NCBI GenBank assembly: GCA_013152195.1
Contig: JAADGU010000005.1
Coordinates: 1-9,008 of the forward strand
Source: Nitrospirota bacterium
GTDB lineage: Bacteria > Nitrospirota > Thermodesulfovibrionia > Thermodesulfovibrionales > JdFR-85
DNA length: 9,008 nucleotides
Direction of reading: 5' to 3'
The notes under the pieces are model-generated. The model had not been told where the DNA came from. It saw only the letters and a list, made by a program, of their open reading frames with translations, and ran no database searches. The number at the start of each line of letters is the position of its first letter. Position 1 is the stretch's first letter. The position numbers and the translations under genes were made by a program. This document shows positions 1 through 7,008 of the stretch, in pieces.

Positions 1-156
1 TTGCAGATGGCGGTTATTTATATCCCTTTTCTGAATCCGATATTCAGGACCGAGCCCCTGTCTGCAGGTGAGCTGGCGATTACACTTGCAGTCTCTTCTG
101 TGGTATTCTTTGCAGTAGAGGGTGAAAAATGGTTTAAAAGAAGGTACAGGAGATAG
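1..156 (+). CDS. Cation-transporting P-type ATPase, C-terminal end (partial)
   Basis: The first 51 codons of the window are open in frame 1 and end in TAG at 154-156. They encode the end of a membrane protein whose start lies upstream of the window. The run contains LQMAVIYIPFLNPIFRTEPL, then a second hydrophobic helix (ITLAVSSVVFFAVEGEKW) and a basic tail (FKRRYRR). This matches the last two transmembrane helices of Ca2+/cation P-type ATPases (cation ATPase C-terminal domain), where an F-x-TEPL loop and an E-x-EKW-like ending are typical. The catalytic parts (DKTGT phosphorylation site, nucleotide domain) are outside the window, so ion specificity cannot be read. The assignment rests on about 50 residues recognised from memory of the family; another multi-pass transporter is possible but less likely. 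The downstream exchanger gene suggests an ion-homeostasis neighbourhood. Confidence 0.7.
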   Translation: MQMAVIYIPFLNPIFRTEPLSAGELAITLAVSSVVFFAVEGEKWFKRRYRR

Positions 157-180
157 GGGATGAGATTATAGAACGAGTGA

Positions 181-210
181 TTGATATAAAAAGCACGTGC
201 CTGTTAGAAT
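181..210 (+). promoter_or_regulatory. Probable sigma-70 promoter of the Kef-type gene
   Basis: TTGATA at 181-186 (5 of 6 to the -35 consensus) and TAGAAT at 205-210 (5 of 6 to the -10 consensus) are 18 bp apart. The spacer contains a perfect 8-bp palindrome, GCACGTGC, at 193-200, which could be a repressor site. Transcription would start about 6-8 bases after 210, that is at or next to the ATG at 218, so the mRNA may have little or no leader. No Shine-Dalgarno sequence precedes that ATG, which agrees with this reading. Confidence 0.45.
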
Positions 211-217
211 TTAAGCT

Positions 218-2200
218 ATGGAAATAGCACTCTTAAATGACATTGTTGTTATATTTGCCTTATCCATTGCAGTGCTGTTTCTGTGCAGCCGGCTGAAGGT
301 GCCGTCAATTGTCGGATTCATCCTGACCGGGGTATTGGCAGGGCCGCACGGGCTGGGGTTGGTAAGGTCGGTTGAGGAAGTGAAGGCCCTGGCTGAAGTC
401 GGGGTTGTGCTGCTGCTTTTCGCTATAGGGATCGAATTCTCACTGAAAAGCCTGCTGCAGATCAGGAAATCCGTCCTGATGGGCGGCTCTCTCCAGGTTT
501 TGCTGACCATACTGATAGCATCCGTCATAGCAGGCCAATTCGGTCAGCCCGTTGGCAAGGCGATATTTATAGGGTTTCTTATATCCCTCAGCAGCACGGC
601 TATTGTGCTCAAACTCATCCAGGAAAGGGCAGAAGTAGACAGCCCCCATGGACGGACATCTCTGGCCATTCTGATATTTCAGGATGTCATCATTGTGCCG
701 ATGATATTGCTCACTCCGTTGCTGGCCGGAGAGTCGGGTGGCACAGGCGTGTCCCTCCTCATTCTTCTGGCCAAGGGAATCGCCATCATTGTGCTGGTGG
801 TGGTGAGTGCCAAGTGGGTTGTGCCCTGGGTGTTGTACCAGGTTGCAAGGACGCGCAGCCATGAACTCTTCCTGTTGAGCGTTTTTTTAATATGCCTTGC
901 TGTTGCGTGGATGACTTCAAGTGCAGGGCTCTCCCTCGCACTGGGAGCCTTTTTGGCGGGGCTGGTTATATCCGAATCTGAGTACGGTCATCAGGCACTC
1001 GGCAATATCTCGCCCTTTCGGGATGTCTTTACAAGCTTCTTTTTTGTCTCGATAGGGATGTTGTTTGACGGGGGATTCCTTTTTGAGCATCCCGTTCTCA
1101 TTCTCCTGATTACTGTGGCTGTCATGATAGTAAAAGCTGCATTGGCGGGGTTTGCAGCAACTCTGCTCGGGTTTCCTGTACGTACGGCAATCCTGGTCGG
1201 ATTTGCACTCAGTCAGGTTGGAGAGTTTTCCTTTATCCTGTCTAAAACCGGGCTTGAACATGGACTGCTTGAGGGGAACGTTTATCAGATGTTTCTGTCT
1301 GTATCTGTTCTGACCATGGCTGCAACACCATTTGTGATGGCCCTTGCCCCGCGGGTGGCGGATTTTGCCTCCCGGCTGCCTTTACCTGTGCGGTTGAAGA
1401 ACGGTCTGCATCCGGTGCAGGGAATAAAGGTTGAACGCAAAAAAGACCACCTTGTTATCATAGGCTTTGGTGTTAACGGCAGGAATCTGGCACGTGCCGC
1501 CAGGGTGGGAAATATCCCCTATGTTATCATCGAGATGAATCCCGAGGTGGTAAGGAATGAAAGGGCAAAGGGTGAGCCCATTTATTATGGGGATGCAACA
1601 CAGGAGGCCGTGCTCCAGCATGCAGATATCAGGGATGCGCGGATTGTTGTAGTGGCCATATCCGATCCTGCCGCAACCCGCAGGATTACCGAACTTGTAC
1701 GGAGACTTAATCCAAACGTTCATCTGATTGTCCGGACCCGCTATCTTCAGGAGATGAAACCCCTTTATGAGTTAGGAGCCAATGAGGTCGTTCCCGAGGA
1801 GTTTGAGACCTCGGTGGAGATATTTTCCCGGGTTCTGGGAAAATACCTTGTCCCCAGAGACGAGATCGAGAGGTTCATTGCTGAGGTACGTTCAGACGGT
1901 TATGAGATGTTTCGAAGCCTTTCCAGTGGACCGGTTGCATCTTTTCCTGATCTCAAGCTTCACCTTCCCGGCGTTGAAGTCAGTGCTTTGCGGGTTGAAG
2001 AAAACTCCCCACTGGTTGGAAAAACACTGGCCCAGACTGATCTCAGGAAAAAGTTCGGGGTTACTGTAGTGGCAATACGCAGGGATTCACAGATACTGTC
2101 CAATCCGGATGGAGACTCGCAGATTCGTGCCGGAGACGTACTCCTCGTCCTTGGTTCACCGGAGAAGATTGCCGCAGTTACAAGCTTATTCTATCCGTGA
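218..2200 (+). CDS. Kef-type cation/proton exchanger with RCK (TrkA-N and TrkA-C) domains
   Basis: This 660-residue inner-membrane protein belongs to the CPA2 monovalent cation:proton antiporter family (KefB/KefC/RosB-like). Residues about 5-380 form a Na+/H+-exchanger type membrane domain of roughly 12 helices. It contains SSTAIVLK (125-132) and the core FQD motif with Q155-D156; a QD pair in place of DD is characteristic of Kef-type potassium exchangers. A Rossmann RCK-N domain follows, with GFGVNG at 416-421 and acidic E439 near the end of the second strand, suited to binding NAD(H) or another nucleotide. Residues about 575-660 form a TrkA-C domain ending in GDVLLVLGSPEKI-like sequence. 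Likely role: K+ efflux coupled to H+ entry, gated by ligand binding at the RCK domain. The ATG at 218 gives the expected N-terminus although no ribosome site precedes it. It sits 61 bp after the P-type ATPase and converges with the Wzi-like gene. Exact ion and ligand are not readable from sequence. Confidence 0.92.
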   Translation: MEIALLNDIVVIFALSIAVLFLCSRLKVPSIVGFILTGVLAGPHGLGLVRSVEEVKALAEVGVVLLLFAIGIEFSLKSLLQIRKSVLMGGSLQVLLTILIASVIAGQFGQPVGKAIFIGFLISLSSTAIVLKLIQERAEVDSPHGRTSLAILIFQDVIIVPMILLTPLLAGESGGTGVSLLILLAKGIAIIVLVVVSAKWVVPWVLYQVARTRSHELFLLSVFLICLAVAWMTSSAGLSLALGAFLAGLVISESEYGHQALGNISPFRDVFTSFFFVSIGMLFDGGFLFEHPVLILLITVAVMIVKAALAGFAATLLGFPVRTAILVGFALSQVGEFSFILSKTGLEHGLLEGNVYQMFLSVSVLTMAATPFVMALAPRVADFASRLPLPVRLKNGLHPVQGIKVERKKDHLVIIGFGVNGRNLARAARVGNIPYVIIEMNPEVVRNERAKGEPIYYGDATQEAVLQHADIRDARIVVVAISDPAATRRITELVRRLNPNVHLIVRTRYLQEMKPLYELGANEVVPEEFETSVEIFSRVLGKYLVPRDEIERFIAEVRSDGYEMFRSLSSGPVASFPDLKLHLPGVEVSALRVEENSPLVGKTLAQTDLRKKFGVTVVAIRRDSQILSNPDGDSQIRAGDVLLVLGSPEKIAAVTSLFYP

Positions 2201-2222
2201 TATGGGAAAAACTCCGGGATAC

Positions 2223-2257
2223 CCGAAGGCAGTGACTACATTTACTTTTACCTTCGG
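2223..2257. terminator. Possible bidirectional hairpin between convergent genes
   Basis: CCGAAGG at 2223-2229 and CCTTCGG at 2251-2257 form a perfect 7-bp stem around a 21-base A/T-rich loop. An inner AGT/ACT pairing could shorten the loop. The hairpin lies in the 77-bp gap between the stop of the Kef-type gene (2200) and the stop of the Wzi-like gene (2278, minus strand), where a shared terminator is expected. No strong T run follows on either strand; the minus strand has only a TTTTT further out, near 2210-2214. It is therefore a weak terminator candidate. Confidence 0.3.
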
Positions 2258-2277
2258 TTGCACCTGACTGAATTCTC

Positions 2278-3730
2278 TTACCAGCTTGAATCGAAGGAAA
2301 TTTCAAACGCTATATTGTCTGTATTATTCCCTGAAATATACCCGGAATCCCTGACCCGTTCGTATCCACCTTTTAGAGACAGTTCCGTTCTCTCTGAAAC
2401 CCTTTGCCTTAAGGCAAGAACAAACTCGTGGCTCACCTCGGGATTTTTTCTGCTGGTCAGGCCCTTTTTCTCCCTGTCATAATAAAATGAATACCTTGTG
2501 TCCCCGTCTCCGTAAAGGGATGTGCCCACAAAAAGGCCTTCAGCATCACTGCCAAGGTGATGGCCGATGAGCCTTCCCTTGTACGTATAGCCGCTTCTGT
2601 ATGTGTTATGGTGATAGAGTATTTTCCGGGTCCGCGTGTATTCTCCCCTCAGATCAATTGTCTCAAGGTTAAATATCCTCGGCAGGTATATGCCGGCAAG
2701 ATACCCTCCTTTAATCGTTATGTTTCTTGATATGTCCTCTGCTGCTATCTCTCCATACACTTGCAGGGGCTGCCACCTGAAGGGGAGTGTTATTTTTACA
2801 TCGGCCCCAACGTGCTGGTCATTTGGTACATCGTGTCCGTCCTGTGGTACATCGTATCCGTTCTCGAATTTCATCGTCTTGAGCCAGGCGTCCAGGGTTT
2901 CATCTTCACCCCTTCCACCTAAAAAGAAGGTCCTCTGAATTCCCAACTCAAAATATGACACAGGCTTGAGATTAAGACGGAGTCCCCAGAAATAAGGTTC
3001 CGGAAATGCCCTGTCAGACTCGAGTTCTGTCAAAAAGGTGCTAAATTTGAAAAGACCGAGGTGTTTAAATATCCATGGCAGGAGAAAGGGGTGCGGATTG
3101 CCAAGTCTAATCATTGTCATTGGCTCAGGGTTGTTTGAGAAGAGCATGGCCCCATGATACCCCGGCCCCCACCACTGTGAATCCTTGCCAATCTCCAGCT
3201 CCAATCCCAGTAAATCGAGGGCGCCGTAAATCCTCTTCATTATCAGGTCTCTCTCATCATCAGAGTACCTGATTTCGGGATTTAAGTGGAAAGAAAAAAA
3301 CCCGATGTCCATCTCTGAGGAAAAGCCGAATCTGAAATTGGAGCCTTTTTTATAGAGGTCCGTTGTTGTAGTTAAGAACTTTTGAGGTATCGCTGGAGTA
3401 TACATATTTACCATACAGGGTATCAAGAGGTTTAATATATCTTGCACCCTCTATCTGGGCCCTGTACCTCTCCTTCAGGGTTTTTATGATTTGCCTGATA
3501 TGGAGGCTTTTACCTTCGGAATTCCTTTCTGCCTCAAGTATAAGTCTTGCCACCTCGTTACGGTTCAGCGGTTTTGTTGTCAGAATTGCGCTTCCTATCA
3601 GGCCTTCTGCCTCAAGGCGCAAGAGCTGGTCATATGTTACGCTGTTTATGTCAACATTGGTGGGGGCAGCTATATCCGGGGTAAATAACAACAGGCTTAT
3701 AACTGTTAACAGAAAACCAAAACGCCGCAA
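2278..3730 (-). pseudogene. Wzi-family (capsule assembly type) outer-membrane barrel protein, frameshifted
   Basis: Two overlapping minus-strand frames make one protein of about 483 residues. The first runs from a TTG start at 3730 (MRRFGFLLTV..., signal peptide ending near PDIAA) to a stop at 3350-3352. The second carries the rest down to the stop at 2278-2280. The reading frame must move by +1 near 3361 (…NYNN then DLYKKG…), for example by removing one base of the GG in AACGGACC. The N-terminal part, with a 'LLRLEAEGLIG…LNRNEVARLILEAE' pattern, and the QWWGPGYHGAMLFSNN motif (about residues 185-200 of the restored protein) are typical of the Wzi capsule-assembly family. The remainder alternates short strands and ends in an aromatic (FDSSW), as outer-membrane barrels do. 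Likely role: surface polysaccharide attachment or export; no other capsule gene is in view. TTG is chosen because it has GGAG 6 bases upstream and an in-frame stop lies further upstream. The break may be true decay or a single-base sequence error; sequence past it looks well conserved, which favours recent origin or error. Confidence 0.8.
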
Positions 3731-3736
3731 TTGGAA

Positions 3737-3742
3737 CTCCGG
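3737..3742 (-). promoter_or_regulatory. Ribosome binding site deciding the TTG start of the Wzi-like gene
   Basis: On the minus strand CCGGAG (GGAG at 3740-3737) lies 6 bases before the TTG codon at 3730-3728. There is no upstream ATG or GTG before an in-frame TAA, and the signal peptide starts directly at this TTG, so the unusual start codon is well supported. Confidence 0.6.
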
Positions 3743-3760
3743 TATATACAGTAATTATTG

Positions 3761-3797
3761 AAGAGAGCGTTCTGTCGTCTGGTTCAGACGCTCTTTT
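3761..3797. other. Long hairpin upstream of the Wzi-like gene, with an alternative fold
   Basis: AGAGCGT (3764-3770) pairs with ACGCTCT (3788-3794). After one bulged T, CTG (3772-3774) pairs with CAG (3785-3787) around a 10-base loop. The stem can extend outward by AAG/TTT with one wobble pair. The plus strand continues TTTTATC, which looks like a terminator tail, but no plus-strand gene lies close upstream. For the minus strand the hairpin is about 30 bases ahead of the Wzi-like TTG start, so it would be in that gene's leader. An alternative stem, CGTCT (3776-3780) with AGACG (3786-3790) around GGTTC, cannot coexist with the main stem. Confidence 0.4.
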
Positions 3798-4016
3798 ATC
3801 ACAGGGATTCAGAATCTACGTATATGTAATATGATAGCTTATTTGTCTGCAAAAGACAAGGTTTCGGCGAAGCGATGGTGACCGTTAAAATCTTGCTTTA
3901 TAAAAGCTGGGCAGAGAGAGCCCGGCCTGAAGAGATGCAGGGGATTGAATGTCCCCGACACTGCAGGTTTTTCTGCCGGAGATTTCAGGGCCTGGCAATA
4001 AGGGCTTTGTTTTCAG

Positions 4017-4022
4017 TATAAT
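4017..4022 (+). promoter_or_regulatory. Possible -10 element for cstA
   Basis: A perfect TATAAT lies 80 bp before the cstA start. No good -35 hexamer is found 16-18 bp upstream (TGGCAA at 3993-3998 matches 3 of 6), so activator help would be needed. If used, the mRNA leader would be about 75 bases and would contain the GC hairpin and T run at 4032-4047. Confidence 0.3.
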
Positions 4023-4031
4023 TGTCTGTCC

Positions 4032-4047
4032 GGGGCTGCCCCTTTTT
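4032..4047 (+). terminator. Short GC hairpin with T run in the cstA leader
   Basis: GGGG (4032-4035), CTG loop, CCCC (4039-4042), then TTTTT (4043-4047), with another TTTTT at 4051-4055. The stem is only four pairs, so it would be a weak terminator. Placed 55 bp before cstA and after the possible -10, it could serve as an attenuator. Confidence 0.25.
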
Positions 4048-4102
4048 GCCTTTTTCGCTCCAGAATTCTATGGTTTCCAGCTTGCTTCTTCGGGCTTAAT
4101 TT

Positions 4103-5806
4103 ATGAACACAACCTTTATACTCATTACCGGGCTGACCCTCTATTATCTGATCTACAGGTTCTACGGCCGATACCTTGAGAGGACCGTTGTCAACAAGGG
4201 TGAACATGAGACGCCGGCACACAGGCTTTACGACAATGTGGATTTCATACCTGCAAACAAGTATGTGCTCTTCGGCCATCACTTTGCATCCATAGCAGGC
4301 GCTGCCCCGATAGTGGGACCTGTAATTGCCATGGTCTGGGGGTGGCTTCCCGGCCTGCTCTGGATATGGTTCGGAAATATCTTTATCGGTGCTGTGCACG
4401 ATTACCTGTCACTCATGAGCTCAGTGAGATACGACGGCCATTCCGTGCAGTGGATAGCAGGGCGGGTTATAAAGAAGAGGACGGGTTACCTCTTTTCACT
4501 CTTTGTATTCTTTGTCCTTATCCTGGTTGTGGCTGCCTTTGGCTCGATTATAGGAAGGATCTTTGTAAAAGAGGCGGCTGTTCCCTCTGCCTATATACTC
4601 AAGATAGGGGCGGCCCTTGTGCTCGGATTTCTCATGTACAGGCTGAGGATAAACTTCTTTCTGGCTACCGCCATAGGGATTGTAATGCTTGCAGCGGCCA
4701 TTGTGCTGGGAAAGGCCTTTCCCCTCCATGCAGGTTATCAGACGTGGATGATCGTCTTCTTCCTTTACATTATTATAGCTGCATCCATACCGGTCAATAT
4801 ACTGCTTCAGCCAAGGGACTACCTCAACGCATGGCTTCTTATTGCCGGCCTTGTTATCGGTGGTGCGGCCGTTGTCATTGCCTTCAGGCCCATGACGCTG
4901 CCGGCATTTACATCCTTCAGCGCACCTGCAATCGGGGGCCTGCCAACGCCTTTCTGGCCGGTGATACCGTTGATAATAGCCTGCGGCTCTCTTTCCGGCT
5001 TCCACGCAATGGTGGCTTCAGGCACGACTTCAAAGCAGCTCTCCAGAGAGACCGAGGGGCTTTTTATCGGTTATGGCTCGATGCTGACAGAGGGTTTTCT
5101 CTCCACCCTTGTGATTGTCTGCATAGGTGCATTCGCTTATGACGTAATCCCCCCTGATACGGTAAATGCCTTAAAAACCTCCCCGTCGGATTTTGCAGCG
5201 GGATATATAGCCGCAATAAACAGTGTTGGGGGCCCGGTGGGAATTTTTTCAAAGTCTTATGCCGAGGCAGCGCATTCTGTCTTAAAACTGCCAAAGGATT
5301 TTATGATAATCCTTGCATCCATGTGGGTGGCCTCATTTGCCATGACAACACTGGATACGACCAACAGGCTTGCAAGGTACACATTTGTGGAGATACTGGC
5401 ACCCATAAAGGGCAGATTTCCCCTTGTTTACGGATTTCTTTCCAACAGGTGGACGGCCAGCGCAATCCCAGCGGCAACAGGCATTGCACTGGCATGGACA
5501 GGTGCATGGACCGTCATATGGCCGGCCTTTGGCGGTGCAAACCAGATGCTCGCATCCATAGCCATGATGACAGTGGCTGCCTGGGCGATCAGGGAGCAGA
5601 AGGTCCGGGGCTGGAACATACTCGCACCCGCCCTCTTTCTCTGGCTGACCGTTACGCTTGCCACTGTATGGTTTATTGTCATGGTTGTGCCCGGGTTTAT
5701 GGCCGAAAGCCCGGTTCAGGCATACATCCTTGGCACAATTACCCTTATAATGCTTTTTTTAAACTTTATCCTCATCTATGATTTTTTCCGGCCTGAGAAG
5801 GCCTGA
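4103..5806 (+). CDS. cstA: CstA family inner-membrane transporter (carbon starvation protein)
   Basis: This 567-residue, very hydrophobic protein of many transmembrane helices is a CstA-family member. Family signatures are FGHHFASIAGAAPIVGPVIA (57-76), FIGAVHDYLSLMSSVR (94-109), CGSLSGFHAMVASGTTSKQL (294-313) and TTLDTTNRLARY (415-426). Known family members import pyruvate or peptides during carbon limitation (E. coli CstA and BtsT); the substrate here is not known. It is of the shorter type, compared with about 700 residues in E. coli, and appears complete. An in-frame TAA at 4097-4099 makes the ATG at 4103 the first possible start, although no good ribosome site precedes it. The stop at 5804-5806 is 9 bases before the next gene, so it leads an operon with the 91-residue protein and the ArsA/Get3-like ATPase. 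That link is not one I know from well-studied bacteria. Confidence 0.93.
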   Translation: MNTTFILITGLTLYYLIYRFYGRYLERTVVNKGEHETPAHRLYDNVDFIPANKYVLFGHHFASIAGAAPIVGPVIAMVWGWLPGLLWIWFGNIFIGAVHDYLSLMSSVRYDGHSVQWIAGRVIKKRTGYLFSLFVFFVLILVVAAFGSIIGRIFVKEAAVPSAYILKIGAALVLGFLMYRLRINFFLATAIGIVMLAAAIVLGKAFPLHAGYQTWMIVFFLYIIIAASIPVNILLQPRDYLNAWLLIAGLVIGGAAVVIAFRPMTLPAFTSFSAPAIGGLPTPFWPVIPLIIACGSLSGFHAMVASGTTSKQLSRETEGLFIGYGSMLTEGFLSTLVIVCIGAFAYDVIPPDTVNALKTSPSDFAAGYIAAINSVGGPVGIFSKSYAEAAHSVLKLPKDFMIILASMWVASFAMTTLDTTNRLARYTFVEILAPIKGRFPLVYGFLSNRWTASAIPAATGIALAWTGAWTVIWPAFGGANQMLASIAMMTVAAWAIREQKVRGWNILAPALFLWLTVTLATVWFIVMVVPGFMAESPVQAYILGTITLIMLFLNFILIYDFFRPEKA

Positions 5807-5815
5807 GGGGGGACA

Positions 5816-6091
5816 ATGGACTCATTGTATGACAGGCTGAAGGACGTTTTCTCCCTGTTTTCAGCGGGGGTTAAGCAGGGCAGTGTCAGTGCAATAGAGG
5901 CGGAGCTGAAGGAGATGGAGAACGCCTTTGCCCTTGTGTTGATGGGTGCTTTTTCCGGAATGCCCGCACCTCCGGGACATATCAGCATAGCCCTTCTGCC
6001 CTGGCTGGAGAGGGAGTTGAGCGTCATGATCAGCCGCTCCCTCAGACACGACGACAGGCTGTCCGAATGGGCAGACCTTGTAGACCTGTGA
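5816..6091 (+). CDS. Small helical protein of unknown function, coupled to ArsA-like ATPase
   Basis: A 91-residue protein that I cannot assign to a named family. It has a strong purine-rich ribosome site (GAGGGGGGACA) directly before the ATG, and codon use like its neighbours. It is probably almost all helix: an amphipathic N-terminal part (1-36), a hydrophobic stretch ENAFALVLMGAFSGM (35-49), a proline kink PAPPG (50-54), and a C-terminal helix with LLPWLERELSVMISRS (60-75) followed by an acidic tail. The hydrophobic stretch is short for a membrane span and could bind a partner or a substrate helix. There is no signal peptide and no cysteine. Its TGA at 6089-6091 overlaps the GTG start of the ATPase gene (GTGA), implying coupled translation and a related job, possibly as partner or adaptor of the ATPase. 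Confidence 0.75.
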   Translation: MDSLYDRLKDVFSLFSAGVKQGSVSAIEAELKEMENAFALVLMGAFSGMPAPPGHISIALLPWLERELSVMISRSLRHDDRLSEWADLVDL

Positions 6092-7008
6092 GGACCATTT
6101 TTTTCATTGGAAAGGGAGGGGTCGGCAAGACGACCTCGTCGGCATCCCTTGCCTGCCATCTTGCCGGAAAGGGGAAGAAGGTCTACTGGGTCTCGATTGA
6201 CCCTGCCCACAACCTCTGCGATATAGCCGGGTGCAGGCCGTTTAAGGGTCCAAAAGAGATCGCAAAAAACCTCCTTGCAGAGGAGATTGATACAGACAGG
6301 TGCACAGAGGCCTACATAAAGACAAACATCAACAGGATGAAAGAGACTTACCGCTACCTGGGGATTATAAACCTTGAAAATGCCTTTGATATACTGAGAT
6401 ACTCACCGGGCATGGAAGAGGCAGCCATAATGTATGCACTTATAGAGGGGATAAGGAAGTACCAGGACCGGGTGGATTATATAATTGTGGATACCCCTCC
6501 AACAGGGCTTATGCTCAGGATATTCGCACTGCCCTTTACCTCCACTCTCTGGATTGAGAAATTGAGTGACTGGAGGGAGGCGATACTCGGCAGGAGAAAG
6601 ACCGTTAATTCAATCAGGGGGGAAGATTCTCCGTACAGGGATTTGGAGATGGAAAAGGAGGATGACCCTGTGTTAAAGGAACTCGGCATCCAGATGGAGA
6701 GGGTCTCTTTCCTGAAATCCATCTTTACGGAGAGCTCAAAATCCTCTGTAATACTGGTGATGAACCAGGACAGGCTTGCTTTTAAGGAGAGCGTAAGGAT
6801 CAGGGACGCACTTTCCCGTCTCGGTATCAGTATCAGTCTTGTACTGCTGAACAAATTTAAGATGATGGATGAAACAGGAGGGCATATCATGGAGGCATTC
6901 AAGGGGTCGGTTGTCGTAAAACAGCCCTTTATAGAGGGCCATATTTCAAGGGAATTGCTCGTTGGCATGGCTGCACAATGGGCAGAGCGGGTGATGCAGG
7001 CGGAATGA
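6088..7008 (+). CDS. ArsA/Get3-family ATPase, single domain
   Basis: A 306-residue soluble P-loop ATPase of the SIMIBI class (ArsA/Get3 branch). Visible motifs are the deviant Walker A GKGGVGKTT with signature lysine K9 (residues 8-16), switch I DPAHN (38-42), a PGMEEA segment (107-112) like the PGIDEA segment of Get3, and switch II DTPPTG (135-140). Switch II is followed by LMLRIFALP where Get3 has the related HTLRFLQLP. Proteins of this family dimerise on ATP and either drive arsenite efflux or carry tail-anchored membrane proteins. Neither the ArsA arsenite-binding cysteines nor the Get3 CxxC zinc motif is present; the only cysteines are at 23, 44, 49 and 72. No ars genes are nearby, so arsenic resistance is unlikely. 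GTG at 6088 is chosen over an ATG at 6067 because it overlaps the upstream stop by 4 bases and starts directly before the first strand (RTIFFIGKGG). Its TGA overlaps the next ATG in the same way. Confidence 0.88.
   Translation: MRTIFFIGKGGVGKTTSSASLACHLAGKGKKVYWVSIDPAHNLCDIAGCRPFKGPKEIAKNLLAEEIDTDRCTEAYIKTNINRMKETYRYLGIINLENAFDILRYSPGMEEAAIMYALIEGIRKYQDRVDYIIVDTPPTGLMLRIFALPFTSTLWIEKLSDWREAILGRRKTVNSIRGEDSPYRDLEMEKEDDPVLKELGIQMERVSFLKSIFTESSKSSVILVMNQDRLAFKESVRIRDALSRLGISISLVLLNKFKMMDETGGHIMEAFKGSVVVKQPFIEGHISRELLVGMAAQWAERVMQAE

Larger units (their letters stand above)
3798..4102. other. Gene-free divergent region with several hairpins
   Basis: No convincing gene is present between the Wzi-like gene and cstA. 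Hairpins visible on the plus strand are: TTGTCT/AGACAA (3843-3848 with 3854-3859); GCTGGGC/GCCCGGC around AGAGAGA (3906-3912 with 3920-3926, one G-T pair); and GGGGA/TCCCC (3940-3944 with 3952-3956), flanked by TGCA at 3936-3939 and 3962-3965. GCAG/CTGC around a T-rich loop (3963-3976) competes with the last. The clustering suggests a structured leader or small RNA, but the sequence does not match the conserved cores of the common riboswitch classes that I can recall. Promoters for both flanking genes must lie here or just beside it. Confidence 0.4.

Noticed and set aside
3355..3370. Programmed frameshift in the Wzi-like gene
   Set aside because: There is no slippery heptamer or stimulatory structure that I can see, and the family is not known to use frameshifting; error or mutation is simpler.
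3361..3447. An independent start at the ATG at 3447 for the downstream Wzi-like frame
   Set aside because: The sequence from 3447 to 3361 in that frame is out-of-frame translation of the upstream part, with no ribosome site and no signal peptide.
3840..3970. Known riboswitch (cyclic-di-GMP, TPP, fluoride, glycine, molybdenum cofactor)
   Set aside because: None of the conserved core strings I can recall for these classes is present in the right order.
3993..4005. Sigma-54 promoter (TGGCA … GGGC) before cstA
   Set aside because: The GG to GC spacing is 8 bases in place of the required 10, and the TTGC half is absent.
4342..5142. A 266-codon plus-strand open frame inside cstA
   Set aside because: It is a shadow frame: cysteine- and arginine-rich, low in normal composition, and fully inside the strongly conserved cstA frame.
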